From assembly GCA_031286695.1 (NCBI GenBank), contig JAITTY010000001.1, forward strand, positions 124,001 through 188,000: a stretch of 64,000 nt of DNA, in the 5' to 3' direction. The first letter of the stretch is position 1; each line of letters opens with the position of its first letter. The position numbers and the translations under genes are program-made. The stretch comes from Sphingobacterium sp. (lineage in GTDB: Bacteria > Bacteroidota > Bacteroidia > Sphingobacteriales > Sphingobacteriaceae). The notes below the pieces were generated by a model. It did not search any database, was not told the origin of the DNA, and saw only the letters and a program-made list of their open reading frames with translations. Of this stretch, positions 16,394 to 25,184 are shown piece by piece.

Positions 16394-18577
16394 ATGAGAT
16401 TTAAGTTATTTCTATCAGCACATACCCTTGCATTAATCCTTATAGGTTCAGGCAATGGATTTGCACAGACCAAAGAATACGATCACCGTGATTGGATGAT
16501 GTGTCAATCAGGCCAATATCAAGCGCATATTGTCGCTAAAGATCAAGATATTATACTTGAAAACGGACTTGTACGTCGCTCGTTTAAAATAAAACAAAAT
16601 GCTTTTTGCTATGATTTTACAAACCTCGTTACCGGACAGCAGCTTATCCGTGCTGTACAACCTGAAGCGCAGCTGCAGCTTAATGGCAAATGGTATAATG
16701 TAGGTGGGGTCTATGGCCAAAAAGAACGCGCCTACCTGAGACCAGAATGGATGAATGATTTTACAGCCAGTGATGAAGACTTCATCTTTGTAAACTATGA
16801 AATTCGTGATCTGGATCCACTCTTGAATTGGAACGGTGAAAAATGGTGGGCCACCCATAAGTCCGCGGCTAAGGGGAAGGTGTTGATATTCAGTTATGCT
16901 AGTCCCAAGACATCGGGCCTTTCAGGGATAACTGTAGAAGTTCATTATGCCATTTACGATGATATTCCGCTGATCAGCAAATGGGTCACCGTAAAGAATT
17001 ATAATAATCAGGAAGTACAAATCAACCAGGTTATCCACGAAAAACTGGCATTGGTCGAGGAAGAAAGCGCTGTAGTCGGTTCGGTTGAGGACATGAAAAA
17101 ACAGCATGGTTTGTATGTTGAGAGCAACTTTGCTTTTAACAATGCGATGCGCTACCATCTGAGCGACCAGTCATTGCATTGGAGGGCAGACTCTACCTAT
17201 ACCTCTCAAGTAAATTACGACTACAAAACTCCAGCTATTATGGAAGTTTATCCGAAGCTTGGCGTAGGTATCAAATTGCAGCCGAAAGATGATTTCGTAT
17301 CTATTCGTTCTTGGGAACTATTGATGGATAGTTACGACCGTGAACGTAGAGGCCTTGCTATCCGAAAAATGTACCGTATAATTGCACCATGGACTACGGC
17401 TAATCCAATATTTATGCACCTCGTCAGCAAAACAGACGATCAGGTATATTCAGCTATTGATCAGTGTGCTGCCACTGGATACGAAGCGCTTATATTAAGC
17501 TTTGGGAGCCACATCAATATGGAGGAGACCACAGCTGCAAATCTTTCAAACCTCAAAAAAATAGCTGATTACGCCCATCATAAAAACGTTAAAATTGGTG
17601 CTTACTCCTTGTTCAGTTCACGTAAAATAAGTGAAGCTGACGATGTGATTAACCCCAAGACAGGTAAAACAGGTGGTGCCTTCTTTGGGAATGCGCCATG
17701 TTTTGGTTCTGTATGGGGAATAGGCTATACAAAACGTATTAAAACATTCTTTGAAAAAACTGGTTTTGATATCTGGGAAAATGATGGTCCTTTTCCAGGT
17801 GATCAATGTGCCTCGACCAGTCATCCAGGTCACCATGGCCTTGAAGACAGTCAATGGGTACAATTTAATATGCAAAAAGAACTTTATCACTGGCTCAATG
17901 CTCGTGGAGTTTATATAAATTCGCCGGATTGGTATTTTCTAGACGGTTCGAACAAGACGGGGTTGGGGTATCGTGAAGTGAATTTTTCGCTTCCTCGTGA
18001 AAACCAGCGCATACTCAACCGTCAAAATATTTTCGATGCACTTTGGGAGGAGAACCCGTCGATGGCATGGGGCTTTGTGCCGTTAACAGCCTATCAAGGT
18101 GGAGGCAAAGATGCTGTATTAGAACCGCTCCAAGAACATAGGGAAGACTACAAGCAACTCATGATGCAATATTACGGTGCTGGAGTCCAAGCCTGTTACC
18201 GAGGTCCGCGTCTGTACGACAGCGAAAAAACCAAGGAGACTGTTATTGATGTCATTCAATGGTATAAAAAATATCGGACGATCCTAAACTCAGACCTGAT
18301 CCATCTTCGTCGGGCTGACGGGAGGGACTGGGATGGCTTTTTACATGTCAACGCAACTGAAACAGGCTTCAAAGGGCTTGGTATGCTATTCAATCCATTG
18401 AAAACCACGATTACGCGAACGATAAAACTTCCATTGTACTACACAGGATTAACTGGTCGAGCTAAAATAGGCTTTGATGATAAATCGAGCAAAGAAGTAT
18501 CCCTAGATCGTGAATCAAAAGCAACGCTAAGCATTACTATCCCAGCAGAAAGTTATCGCTGGTTTACAGTGAATTAA
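16394..18577 (+). CDS. Glycoside hydrolase, alpha-galactosidase-like (clan GH-D type)
   Basis: 727 residues with a signal peptide (about 1-24, ending NGFAQ), so it is exported. The N-terminal half (about 40-320) is a beta-sandwich typical of GH36-type enzymes (IILENGLVRRSFKIKQNAF). The centre is a TIM barrel with YEALILSFGSHINMEE and the acidic loop FDIWENDGPFPGDQCAS, which probably carries a catalytic Asp. The C-terminal strands (FKGLGMLFNPL) form a small sandwich. I judge an alpha-galactosidase-like activity from the overall pattern; substrate and exact family are not certain. A LacI-type palindrome precedes the gene and a hairpin follows it. Confidence 0.7.
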   Translation: MRFKLFLSAHTLALILIGSGNGFAQTKEYDHRDWMMCQSGQYQAHIVAKDQDIILENGLVRRSFKIKQNAFCYDFTNLVTGQQLIRAVQPEAQLQLNGKWYNVGGVYGQKERAYLRPEWMNDFTASDEDFIFVNYEIRDLDPLLNWNGEKWWATHKSAAKGKVLIFSYASPKTSGLSGITVEVHYAIYDDIPLISKWVTVKNYNNQEVQINQVIHEKLALVEEESAVVGSVEDMKKQHGLYVESNFAFNNAMRYHLSDQSLHWRADSTYTSQVNYDYKTPAIMEVYPKLGVGIKLQPKDDFVSIRSWELLMDSYDRERRGLAIRKMYRIIAPWTTANPIFMHLVSKTDDQVYSAIDQCAATGYEALILSFGSHINMEETTAANLSNLKKIADYAHHKNVKIGAYSLFSSRKISEADDVINPKTGKTGGAFFGNAPCFGSVWGIGYTKRIKTFFEKTGFDIWENDGPFPGDQCASTSHPGHHGLEDSQWVQFNMQKELYHWLNARGVYINSPDWYFLDGSNKTGLGYREVNFSLPRENQRILNRQNIFDALWEENPSMAWGFVPLTAYQGGGKDAVLEPLQEHREDYKQLMMQYYGAGVQACYRGPRLYDSEKTKETVIDVIQWYKKYRTILNSDLIHLRRADGRDWDGFLHVNATETGFKGLGMLFNPLKTTITRTIKLPLYYTGLTGRAKIGFDDKSSKEVSLDRESKATLSITIPAESYRWFTVN

Positions 18578-18613
18578 ATAAAGAATTGCGAATTTAAATC
18601 TAATCCTGTTAAA

Positions 18614-18654
18614 TTAACACACTAGCTGAAGGTAAGCTCCAGTTAGTGTGTTAA
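18614..18654. terminator. Hairpin after the glycoside hydrolase
   Basis: TTAACACACTAGCT and AGTTAGTGTGTTAA form a 14-base stem with a G-T wobble around a 13-base loop, 36 bases after the stop codon. There is no long T run, so termination strength is uncertain. Confidence 0.5.
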
Positions 18655-18783
18655 AGAATAATCAAATGATAAAATAGTTATTGGCGCTTACAAATTTTCT
18701 ATATTGCGGTCATCATTCTGGCCGAATGTTACAGGCACTATTTAAAAGGATTTATCAAGAGATATTAATTTAAGATCTTACGT

Positions 18784-19248
18784 ATGGGAACAATTATCAG
18801 ACAAGCACAGGAGAATGAAATCAATCTATTAATCGAGTTTGAACAAGGCATTGTTGAAGCGGAGCGACCTTTTGACAATACATTAAAGGATGGTGAAATT
18901 CATTATTATGATCTCTTAGAATTGATCAGGTCCGAGGAAGCAGAAGTCCTTGTCGCAGTTGTTGAAGATCAACTTATCGGATCAGGCTATGCCAAGTTGT
19001 TGGATGCTAAGCCCTATCAGAAATACAAAAAGTATGCATATTTGGGGTTTATGTATGTTGAACCTGCATACCGAGGTCAAGGCATTAACAAATTAATTCT
19101 AGAGAGATTGATAAGCTGGGCCAAAGCAAGAAATATCTCAGAAGTTAGGCTACAGGTTTATGATGAAAATACCATCGCAAAAAATGCTTATCACAAAGTC
19201 GGATTTAAACCCAATTTATTGGAGATGCGAATGGAAATCGACGGCTAA
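18784..19248 (+). CDS. GNAT-family N-acetyltransferase
   Basis: 154 residues, cytoplasmic. The acetyl-CoA-binding motif A is YLGFMYVEPAYRGQGINKLI, with the R-G-Q-G-I pyrophosphate loop. It is followed by WAKARNISEVRLQVYDENTIAKNAYHKVGF, the typical motif B. The length is normal for a single-domain GNAT. The substrate cannot be read from sequence. The gene stands alone between two hairpins and is followed by a strong terminator. Confidence 0.88.
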   Translation: MGTIIRQAQENEINLLIEFEQGIVEAERPFDNTLKDGEIHYYDLLELIRSEEAEVLVAVVEDQLIGSGYAKLLDAKPYQKYKKYAYLGFMYVEPAYRGQGINKLILERLISWAKARNISEVRLQVYDENTIAKNAYHKVGFKPNLLEMRMEIDG

Positions 19249-19290
19249 TTGAGAAAAGATCCTACTAGCAAACATTCAGCACAAGACAAA

Positions 19291-19330
19291 AAAGCCCTCA
19301 TTTAAAAAAAAATTAAATGAGGGCTTTTTT
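19291..19330 (+). terminator. Rho-independent terminator after the GNAT gene
   Basis: AAAGCCCTCATTTAA and TTAAATGAGGGCTTT form a long stem with an A-rich loop, followed by a T run. It may also end the convergent minus-strand gene that stops at 19369. Confidence 0.88.
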
Positions 19331-19368
19331 TATGCGTAATTCACTGCTATTATTGACAGTTATTTTCA

Positions 19369-20091
19369 TTAACTATTATGTTCTATTTCCTCAATAATTT
19401 CTTTGGCAGATTTGATTACATTTTCATTTAATTGAATAACCATATCTGCCTGAGAGGCAGCATTGATTAGAATTCCTTTTACTTTTGGAGAAGCATTAAT
19501 TGCTCTGTACATAATGTCAGGATTTGTATTCGCATTCGGGATTGCCACCAATTCGTCCGCAAGCTTAAAAACGAGCGAATTGTAGTATGCCTGCCAATCG
19601 TCTTTTGCTGGAACTGTTGTTTGATAATATTCCAAAATTCCTGTTTTTAATTTCCGGTCCTTGATTAGACCAATTTTCCCGCTAGAACGAAAGCCTTCAT
19701 AATTTCCGGTATTTCTAATTTTGAAAATAGGATTGAGGTTCATCTTGATACGATCATTTGGAGTAACTTTAGTCAGACTGTCAATTTTTTGCTGGTTAAG
19801 ATCTCCATAAAATTTACAGCCTTTCGATGTATATGCAAGGTATGAATTCTGTTTCTCTAAATCTTTGATATCCTTTTCTAGATCAACTTTAAGGTCTTCC
19901 AAAAACTCTTTTACTTCTTGTTGCTCATGCCGATGTTCACTCCAGCCATGAAGCCAGATGGATAGGGATACCGCAAAAACAATAATAAAAATCTCTATGG
20001 AAATTTCTTTCAATTTTTCACCAAGGCTATGTTTTGGTTCCTTTGCAGTCTTGTAAATTTTCTTTGTGTGCTTAATAATTTCGTCTTGCAT
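19369..20091 (-). CDS. Single-pass membrane protein, DUF6090-like
   Basis: 240 residues. A basic N-terminal segment is followed by one transmembrane helix (about 30-50, EIFIIVFAVSLSIWLHGWSE). A long charged helix likely forms a coiled coil (about 55-85, EVKEFLEDLKVDLEKDIKDL), and a helical C-terminal domain follows. The layout (short cytoplasmic tail, one helix, WxE motif, then a large extracytoplasmic helical part) resembles the DUF6090 family of Bacteroidota. I am not certain of the match. No catalytic motif is visible. Confidence 0.6.
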   Translation of the reverse strand: MQDEIIKHTKKIYKTAKEPKHSLGEKLKEISIEIFIIVFAVSLSIWLHGWSEHRHEQQEVKEFLEDLKVDLEKDIKDLEKQNSYLAYTSKGCKFYGDLNQQKIDSLTKVTPNDRIKMNLNPIFKIRNTGNYEGFRSSGKIGLIKDRKLKTGILEYYQTTVPAKDDWQAYYNSLVFKLADELVAIPNANTNPDIMYRAINASPKVKGILINAASQADMVIQLNENVIKSAKEIIEEIEHNS

Positions 20092-20252
20092 TTTACAGCT
20101 TTAAGTTAATATAGAGGTGATTTTGTCAAATATTGGTGCTAACACACAAATATGCAAAAGTTTGGCAGAACACACAAATTAATAACTTGTCAATTATAAG
20201 TTATGGAACTAAAAATTGATAAGGTTACTGCAGCAGACTGAGTAACATCAAT

Positions 20253-20390
20253 TCATTTTTTTGCAGCAAATGCGTTTTGGTTATGATCGAAATAGAGATA
20301 AATACCTTTCCCCTCTGTCTGCGCAGCACGACAATTCTCCGCCCACTTAGCTAGTCCAAAACTTATTTTAATCTTTTTTACGAAAGGATA
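20253..20390 (-). pseudogene. Remnant of a DUF72 (YecE-like) protein
   Basis: Within the 346-base gap 20092-20437 a minus-strand frame reads about 45 residues, ending GKGIYLYFDHNQNAFAAKK and TGA. The pattern W-A-E-N, then x-Y-x-Y-F-x-x-D/N, then A-x-A-x-x, is the C-terminal end of DUF72 proteins (usual form vYvYFNNDxxGxAvkNA). It has no start and no N-terminal barrel, so it is a gene relic. The remainder of the gap shows two copies of ACACACAAAT and nothing else I can interpret. Confidence 0.55.
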
Positions 20391-20437
20391 TTAGATAATT
20401 GCCTTTAATTTCCAGTTAGCAACGTACATATTGTATG

Positions 20438-21589
20438 CTAATTTAAGATATTGATATTCTCAAGACTATGTTCATTAACTCCATAATATCTAAACTGTTC
20501 TAAAAGAAAAGATTTGGTATCATCGATACCGCAATATGTTTTCAAGAAATCAGAAACATTCATTTTACTCAAATCCTCCCGTTTCATAAATTCCTTCAAT
20601 CTGTCTTCTCCCATCTTCTTGACAAAATAGTTTGTGACAATGGCATTGAAAACAAAGTGGGGATTTGTCTCATCATCATAGTAATAAAAAGAATCCAGGT
20701 CATCCAATACTTCTGGATGTTTTAAGATATGCGGTGCGAGCTTACGGAGATGGTACATAATTGGTTTACCAGCAGCTCCACCAACGAGATTTGTGAATCC
20801 ATCCATTAAAATAGCGGGACTTTTTGGGAAAATTACCGTCAATAGACGCAACAGCTCATGCTTATGCAATTCAGCAGAAGAGCTAAACATGATACGGTTT
20901 TTAGCATCGGTAAGCCCGCATACACTGCTTTTTGTAGACATCATATTGGCCACATAATCATATCCCCTTAACCGAAATAAAGCCTCACAGCCCGGTGCAT
21001 AAACATATCGCAGTTTATAGGGGACTTTCTTGTCGAAATATCGCTCGATGTTATTTACATATTGGTTGATTTCGTTAATATGTGCTTTGGAAAATGTTTG
21101 ATCCCGCGGAACGTAGAAATCAAAATAATTATCGGAAATCATTTTATAATCCTCCTTTTGAATCTGGAATCCAAGAATATCCTGCATTCTCAGGCCCTCG
21201 GCAGTTTCCTTTATGATAAAATTCTGTATAGCATATAGCATATCGGACTGACTATCTTTACCTGTAATCAACATAACTTTAACTTTGTAGTGGTTTTCTG
21301 AGACTTTTGACAAGCCTAAAATTGTCTGTTCGCGATAGGTATACATGCCATAAATCCACGATTCATAACTATCTTTTTGTGGCAATTCGAGTACTTTATC
21401 AGAATACCAAAAATTAGCAACATTTTTCCCTGTAGCCCTAGCTTCAATTGCATCGGTAAAAAAATTAATCAACCTTTGATTAATCGAGCTGACGGTATCC
21501 ACATTATTGAATTTAAATTTTACCTGGGACAAACTGTTAGTCACAAAAAACAAGCAACTAACCAACGTAAGGAAATAGCACTTAAACAT
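20438..21589 (-). CDS. Exported protein resembling a degenerate zinc peptidase
   Basis: From the ATG at residue 9 of the longest frame the protein is 383 residues and starts with a better signal peptide (MFKCYFLTLVSCLFFVTNSLSQ). The longer start would be at 21613. The C-terminal half has the layout of a gluzincin/peptidase MA-like domain: HKHELLR where HExxH would be expected, followed 15 residues later by MDGFTNLVGG where an EGxA-GG helix would be. The second zinc histidine is replaced by Arg, so it may be catalytically dead, or the resemblance may be chance. The gene stands alone. Confidence 0.6.
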   Translation of the reverse strand: MFKCYFLTLVSCLFFVTNSLSQVKFKFNNVDTVSSINQRLINFFTDAIEARATGKNVANFWYSDKVLELPQKDSYESWIYGMYTYREQTILGLSKVSENHYKVKVMLITGKDSQSDMLYAIQNFIIKETAEGLRMQDILGFQIQKEDYKMISDNYFDFYVPRDQTFSKAHINEINQYVNNIERYFDKKVPYKLRYVYAPGCEALFRLRGYDYVANMMSTKSSVCGLTDAKNRIMFSSSAELHKHELLRLLTVIFPKSPAILMDGFTNLVGGAAGKPIMYHLRKLAPHILKHPEVLDDLDSFYYYDDETNPHFVFNAIVTNYFVKKMGEDRLKEFMKREDLSKMNVSDFLKTYCGIDDTKSFLLEQFRYYGVNEHSLENINILN

Positions 21590-21701
21590 AGTTATCAATT
21601 TAGTATATTTCAAATAGTCCTTATAGGACCTATTTCGGAAGACCCCTCCGGCATTAGTTTTTTTACATTCTGGTAATGAATGCCTCCTTAGAACTGTTAG
21701 T

Positions 21702-22190
21702 CTAGCCGTCTAGTCTATAAATAAATTCCTCGATTTCAGCTTGTCGTGCATTTGCAAAACCACGATCTGCACCTATTTTAACAAAGCCACAATTTTCCAA
21801 TACTTTTTGTGAGCCTATGTTGTCAAAAGCTACACGCCCGTAAATGGGACGGATTGTTTCAAGTGAGAGAAAGTCTTTAAGTGCTCTTGTCGCAATACCT
21901 CGTCCCCAAAATTTTCGATCAATCCAATAGGTGATTTCGGCATCTTCTCCAATTAGAAACTTTGCAATACTTCCAACAATGGTTCCATCAATTAGAATTG
22001 TCTGGTTGTTGATACTTGGCTCACTAAGAAACTTACTGTATTTCTCAAGATACGCCTCCTTATCTAAAGAGCTACTTGATGTAAAAGCGGCGAGATGATT
22101 TGCTTCTTCATTCAGTTGAAATCGATAATGTGTTTCTAAGTCAGTAAATATTGTCTGTCTAAGAGTAAGTTGAAAGTTATGGTTATCCAT
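21702..22190 (-). CDS. GNAT N-acetyltransferase, RimJ/RimL type
   Basis: 162 residues, cytoplasmic. ITYWIDRKFWGRGIATRAL contains the acetyl-CoA-binding R/G-x-G-x-A loop. GRVAFDNIGSQKVLENCGFV is the typical final motif of the RimJ/RimL-like Acetyltransf_3 group. These enzymes acetylate protein N-termini, antibiotics or small amines; the substrate here is unknown. The gene is separated by more than 90 bases from its neighbours and is probably monocistronic. Confidence 0.88.
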   Translation of the reverse strand: MDNHNFQLTLRQTIFTDLETHYRFQLNEEANHLAAFTSSSSLDKEAYLEKYSKFLSEPSINNQTILIDGTIVGSIAKFLIGEDAEITYWIDRKFWGRGIATRALKDFLSLETIRPIYGRVAFDNIGSQKVLENCGFVKIGADRGFANARQAEIEEFIYRLDG

Positions 22191-22426
22191 GCCTTTTTAT
22201 GTTCGGTTTACTTTCAAATATACTGATTGTAAAATAATTTTAGATAAAATCACCTACCATTCCGGTTATCGACCTTTGGCTTTCAGTTATTTTTATTTCA
22301 GTTTAACCGATGCCAATTCGAAGAAAACCCAGTGATGTCTCAAAGAAAGGCTGAACAAGGGCAGAAGTTGGCCCGCCAATATGTACCCTTATCGGCAAAA
22401 ACTATAAGATTCAAATATCATTCAGA

Positions 22427-22972
22427 TTATTGAGCCCATATAGGGAGACAGGGAGATATCTCGATGACTGAAATCGTATCCTGATAGTTAAATACAATTT
22501 CAGGTACCATGTCATTCTCACCTATATCGACGCCCTTAACCGAGGAAAACAGATGTAGGTACCGTTTTACAAGTGGTATGGTATGAGCATAAAAATTGGC
22601 TATTTTTTCTGGGCTAAACTCACAACTACCATTTCTCCTGCCTTTAGACCGTGCATGGCATAAATGGATATTATCAGTGTAAAAAAGGATCATTTCAATC
22701 CTATTTTCTGGATAAAGGGCTTTGATATCTTGTAACATTTGAAGATGCATCTTGTTCGCTATATTAACCTCCACAGCAAAATTCTCATCATCGTTCAACA
22801 ACATCAACAGCTGTTCCTCAAATCGTCTATATCCATCTTTTACACCCAGCGCAGTGTAATGTTGAATAAAGAAGTTTGGATCAAGTATTTTGATCCCTTC
22901 GGGAATGAAATATTGTCCACAAGTACTTTTCCCAATATGAGGCGGACCGGCTATTACATATATTGTCGCCAT
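22427..22972 (-). CDS. Zeta-toxin-like P-loop NTPase/kinase
   Basis: 181 residues. The Walker A loop is GPPHIGKST at 9-17. A likely catalytic acid is Asp31 in KILDPNFF. A second acid is Glu68 in NFAVEVNIA, and an arginine cluster (Arg108, Arg112, Arg113) follows in CHARSKGRRNG. The order P-loop, D-P-N/D, E near a strand end, then R-x-x-x-R matches zeta-toxin-like kinases, which in toxins phosphorylate UDP-sugar precursors of peptidoglycan. A housekeeping sugar or nucleotide kinase cannot be excluded. A 69-residue gene starts just upstream with only 2 bases between them, the arrangement of a two-gene toxin-antitoxin operon. Confidence 0.7.
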   Translation of the reverse strand: MATIYVIAGPPHIGKSTCGQYFIPEGIKILDPNFFIQHYTALGVKDGYRRFEEQLLMLLNDDENFAVEVNIANKMHLQMLQDIKALYPENRIEMILFYTDNIHLCHARSKGRRNGSCEFSPEKIANFYAHTIPLVKRYLHLFSSVKGVDIGENDMVPEIVFNYQDTISVIEISPCLPIWAQ

Positions 22973-22974
22973 GA

Positions 22975-23184
22975 TCAGATATTTTGAATTGTCCCATCTC
23001 TATGTTCCTCAACTATTTTCCCATCCTTGCTATAAACCAATGGTTGCTCGCAAGAAAACAAATAGGAGCGAATGCTTTTTTGTAGTTCTTGCCTCCATTG
23101 GATCTTCTCATCCGCAGACATGGTAAATGGATCTTTCTTCATTTTTCCAATTTTGACAAGCTCTTCTTGGATTATCCTTTTCAT
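22975..23184 (-). CDS. Small protein, candidate antitoxin partner of the zeta-like NTPase
   Basis: 69 residues, charged, with a helical first half (MKRIIQEELVKIGKMKKDPF, then SADEKIQWRQELQKSIRSYL) and a short strand-like tail (YSKDGKIVEEHRDG). It lies 2 bases upstream of the zeta-like NTPase gene on the same strand. A small gene preceding and coupled to a zeta toxin gene is the usual antitoxin position. I do not recognise its family by motif; the antitoxin role is inferred from size and position only. Confidence 0.6.
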   Translation of the reverse strand: MKRIIQEELVKIGKMKKDPFTMSADEKIQWRQELQKSIRSYLFSCEQPLVYSKDGKIVEEHRDGTIQNI

Positions 23185-23743
23185 TTAAAAATTAAGTTTA
23201 TATTAACTATGCTACACAGTTAAATATAAACATATATTAATATATTTTAAAAAAATATTAATACAAAAAACTATCAAAATCTGGTAAATATACTTTAAGT
23301 GGGAATAAACGCTTACTAGAGAAGTTGATAGACGCTATATAAGCTATTTATCAAGAAAGTATAAGAATTATACAATTTATTGTTAAAGTTTATGCTACAA
23401 TTAGGATTCCTTAAGAGGTGAAGATAAAATTTCAATAGATATCTAGCATGCTGTTAAGATGTCTCTATCGATGGAACAGTTTTTATATTATGGTTGTGCA
23501 GACTCCTAAATTGTTATGGCTATTTATGATCCGAAGCGGATAAGAATCTGCCCCGAAGCAGCCTCAGTTCTTTTATCAGAAACTTTTAAACGGAGAATAA
23601 AAGTGCTCAGAGGTCAGTTTAGGGGGAGATGCTGTCAATTTCTTTCCACCCGTATTGACCAAATTATTCGTTTAGGCCAAAGCTTTTGAAGAAGTCCCCT
23701 TTATGAGTGTTCAAAAAAACTCAATAAAACCTCTCGAAATGAA
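23185..23743. other. Gene-free stretch with possible insertion-sequence debris
   Basis: The first 200 bases are very AT-rich and uninformative. Around 23612-23670 there are spaced words GGTCAGTTTAGG, TGTCAATTT and TTGACCAAAT. Their spacing and content resemble the terminal repeats of IS21-type elements, but no transposase frame is present. ATCCGAAGCGGAT at 23529-23541 is a short palindrome. No coding frame looks convincing. Confidence 0.25.
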
Positions 23744-23774
23744 AAGCCCTGTAATTATTTAAATTACAGGGCTT
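23744..23774. terminator. Terminator hairpin beyond the tRNA-Ser gene
   Basis: AAGCCCTGTAATT and AATTACAGGGCTT form a perfect 13-base stem with a short loop. It lies 46 bases beyond the 3' end of the minus-strand tRNA-Ser, with an A-rich flank on the plus strand that reads as a weak T run for the tRNA transcript. Confidence 0.65.
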
Positions 23775-23819
23775 TGTACTTTTTTTATGCTTTTGAAAGG
23801 TTTGAAAAACCTTCTCAGC

Positions 23820-23906
23820 GGAAAGGGAGGGATTCGAACCCTCGATACAGTCATCCCGTATACAGTCTTTCCAGGACTGCTCATTCGACCACTCTGACAC
23901 CTTTCC
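23820..23906 (-). tRNA. tRNA-Ser (anticodon GGA)
   Basis: An 87-base cloverleaf on the minus strand. The acceptor arms GGAAAGG and CCTTTCC pair fully. The anticodon loop CTGGAAAG places GGA between stems CAGTC and GACTG. A long variable arm (typical of class II serine tRNAs) and the T arm GAGGGTTCGAATCCCTC are clear. The CCA end is not encoded. It reads UCC/UCU codons. Confidence 0.95.
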
Positions 23907-24050
23907 GTGTTTCAGTGCACAAATGTAGCAATTTTTTAATGTATTGCAACTCCATTTTATTTTTTTGCCAATAGATTTATTATATCCTATTGAGATTAAG
24001 CTTATTGTTTTTATTTTTTTATGAATAAAACTTATTCCTTATTTTTCAGG

Positions 24051-24521
24051 ATGACAAATAGCAATTTCGATTTAAAAAAGGAAGTACTTGGAATAGTCCT
24101 AAAGCGTACACAAGAACGCATCGACATGATTGAATCCGCATTGGAAACAGCTCAAGACTCAAGTAATGATGACACTAAAAGTAGTGCTGGTGACAAATAC
24201 GAGACTTCGCGCGAAATGATCCAACAGGATATCAATCGCTATCAGAAGCAGCTCTTAGAGGCCAATAAAGACCTTCAACAGCTTAATAGTATAGCAACCG
24301 CTGGGGACGATAGACCAGAGTTTGTCAGATTGGGGAGCCTTGTCCAGACGGATACGGGGCTATATCTGATTGCAACAAGTATTGGTGCATTAACAATTAG
24401 GGACAATAATATCTTCGTCATTTCTCCAGTTTCTCCGATAGGTCAGCTGCTTATCGGAAAAGAAATAGGAGATAGTTTTACCTTCAACAAAACAACTCAG
24501 CAAATAACCGCAATTTGCTAG
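24051..24521 (+). CDS. GreA/GreB-like elongation factor C-terminal domain protein
   Basis: 156 residues from the ATG at 24051; an ATG at 24021 would add 10. The N-terminal part (about 10-90) is a helical hairpin rich in Lys/Glu/Gln containing KSSAGDKYETSREMI, the loop signature of GreA/GreB-like proteins. The C-terminal part is a small beta domain (RLGSLVQTDTGLYLIATSIG, then SPIGQLLIGKEIGDSFTF) with the GKxxGD motif of the GreA/GreB C-terminal domain. Such proteins bind the secondary channel of RNA polymerase or act as paralogues of unknown role. It directly precedes a BON-domain lipoprotein. Confidence 0.75.
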   Translation: MTNSNFDLKKEVLGIVLKRTQERIDMIESALETAQDSSNDDTKSSAGDKYETSREMIQQDINRYQKQLLEANKDLQQLNSIATAGDDRPEFVRLGSLVQTDTGLYLIATSIGALTIRDNNIFVISPVSPIGQLLIGKEIGDSFTFNKTTQQITAIC

Positions 24522-24595
24522 CGGTCTGAAAAACGGAAACATTAAACAATATTCCAATCTATCTGTTCTTATTTAGTATAGAAAAGAAGGATGAT

Positions 24596-25108
24596 ATGAA
24601 ATTAAGTAGTTTATTTTTGATTTTTTCATTAGGTATTTTACCATTTGTTCATTCGTGTAGATCCCCTGAATCGGATGACAAACTCAAGTCTAAAATTGAG
24701 GACGCATTGAAGACAACCGCTGGCATTGAAGTGGACGTAGAGGAAGGTAACGTAACTTTGAACGGACAGATAGGTTCAGACGATCTTAAACGGGAAATTG
24801 AAGATAAAACAAGATCCGTAGGAGGAGAGGAAATCAAATCTATCCACAACAATATCATTGTAAACCTTCCAGAACCTGAGGATGCCCGTGAAAAATATCA
24901 TGAAATCTTAGGTGGTGCGATAGATTCTACTTTGACAAGGGACGTAAACCTTGTTCTTGAAGACTTTCCAACAATAACGGCACAGGTTAAGGAAGGTATT
25001 ATCATCGCGACGGGCAATCTTGAAAAATCAAAAATAGATACGTTAAAAAAAAGGTTGGCACACATCAAACCCAAAGGAATTGATATGAAAGGCGTCACGA
25101 GTCGATAG
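24596..25108 (+). CDS. BON-domain lipoprotein
   Basis: 170 residues. A lipoprotein-like signal (MKLSSLFLIFSLGILPFVHSC, lipid Cys21) is followed by a BON domain at about 30-90 (LKSKIEDALKTTAGIEVDVE, EEGNVTLNGQIGS, EIKSIHNNIIVNL). A second, weaker copy spans about 100-165 (VKEGIIIATGNLEKSKIDTL). BON domains bind phospholipids and support envelope integrity, as in OsmY. The position 74 bases after the Gre-like gene is compatible with one transcript. A bidirectional terminator follows. Confidence 0.82.
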   Translation: MKLSSLFLIFSLGILPFVHSCRSPESDDKLKSKIEDALKTTAGIEVDVEEGNVTLNGQIGSDDLKREIEDKTRSVGGEEIKSIHNNIIVNLPEPEDAREKYHEILGGAIDSTLTRDVNLVLEDFPTITAQVKEGIIIATGNLEKSKIDTLKKRLAHIKPKGIDMKGVTSR

Positions 25109-25116
25109 CGAAAATA

Positions 25117-25154
25117 AAAAGAAGCTTCCAATCCAAGGAAAGGAAGCTTCTTTT
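25117..25154. terminator. Bidirectional terminator between the BON gene and tcdA
   Basis: AAAAGAAGCTTCC and GGAAGCTTCTTTT form a 13-base stem around a 12-base loop, with A and T runs on the outer sides. It lies between the convergent BON lipoprotein and tcdA genes and can stop both. Confidence 0.88.
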
Positions 25155-25184
25155 ATTTGTTCATATGTTTATTTAATACCTAAG

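Noticed and set aside
23774..23974. 66-residue plus-strand frame containing RDSNPRYSHP
   Set aside because: It runs antisense through the tRNA-Ser gene; this is the known false protein produced by tRNA antisense frames.
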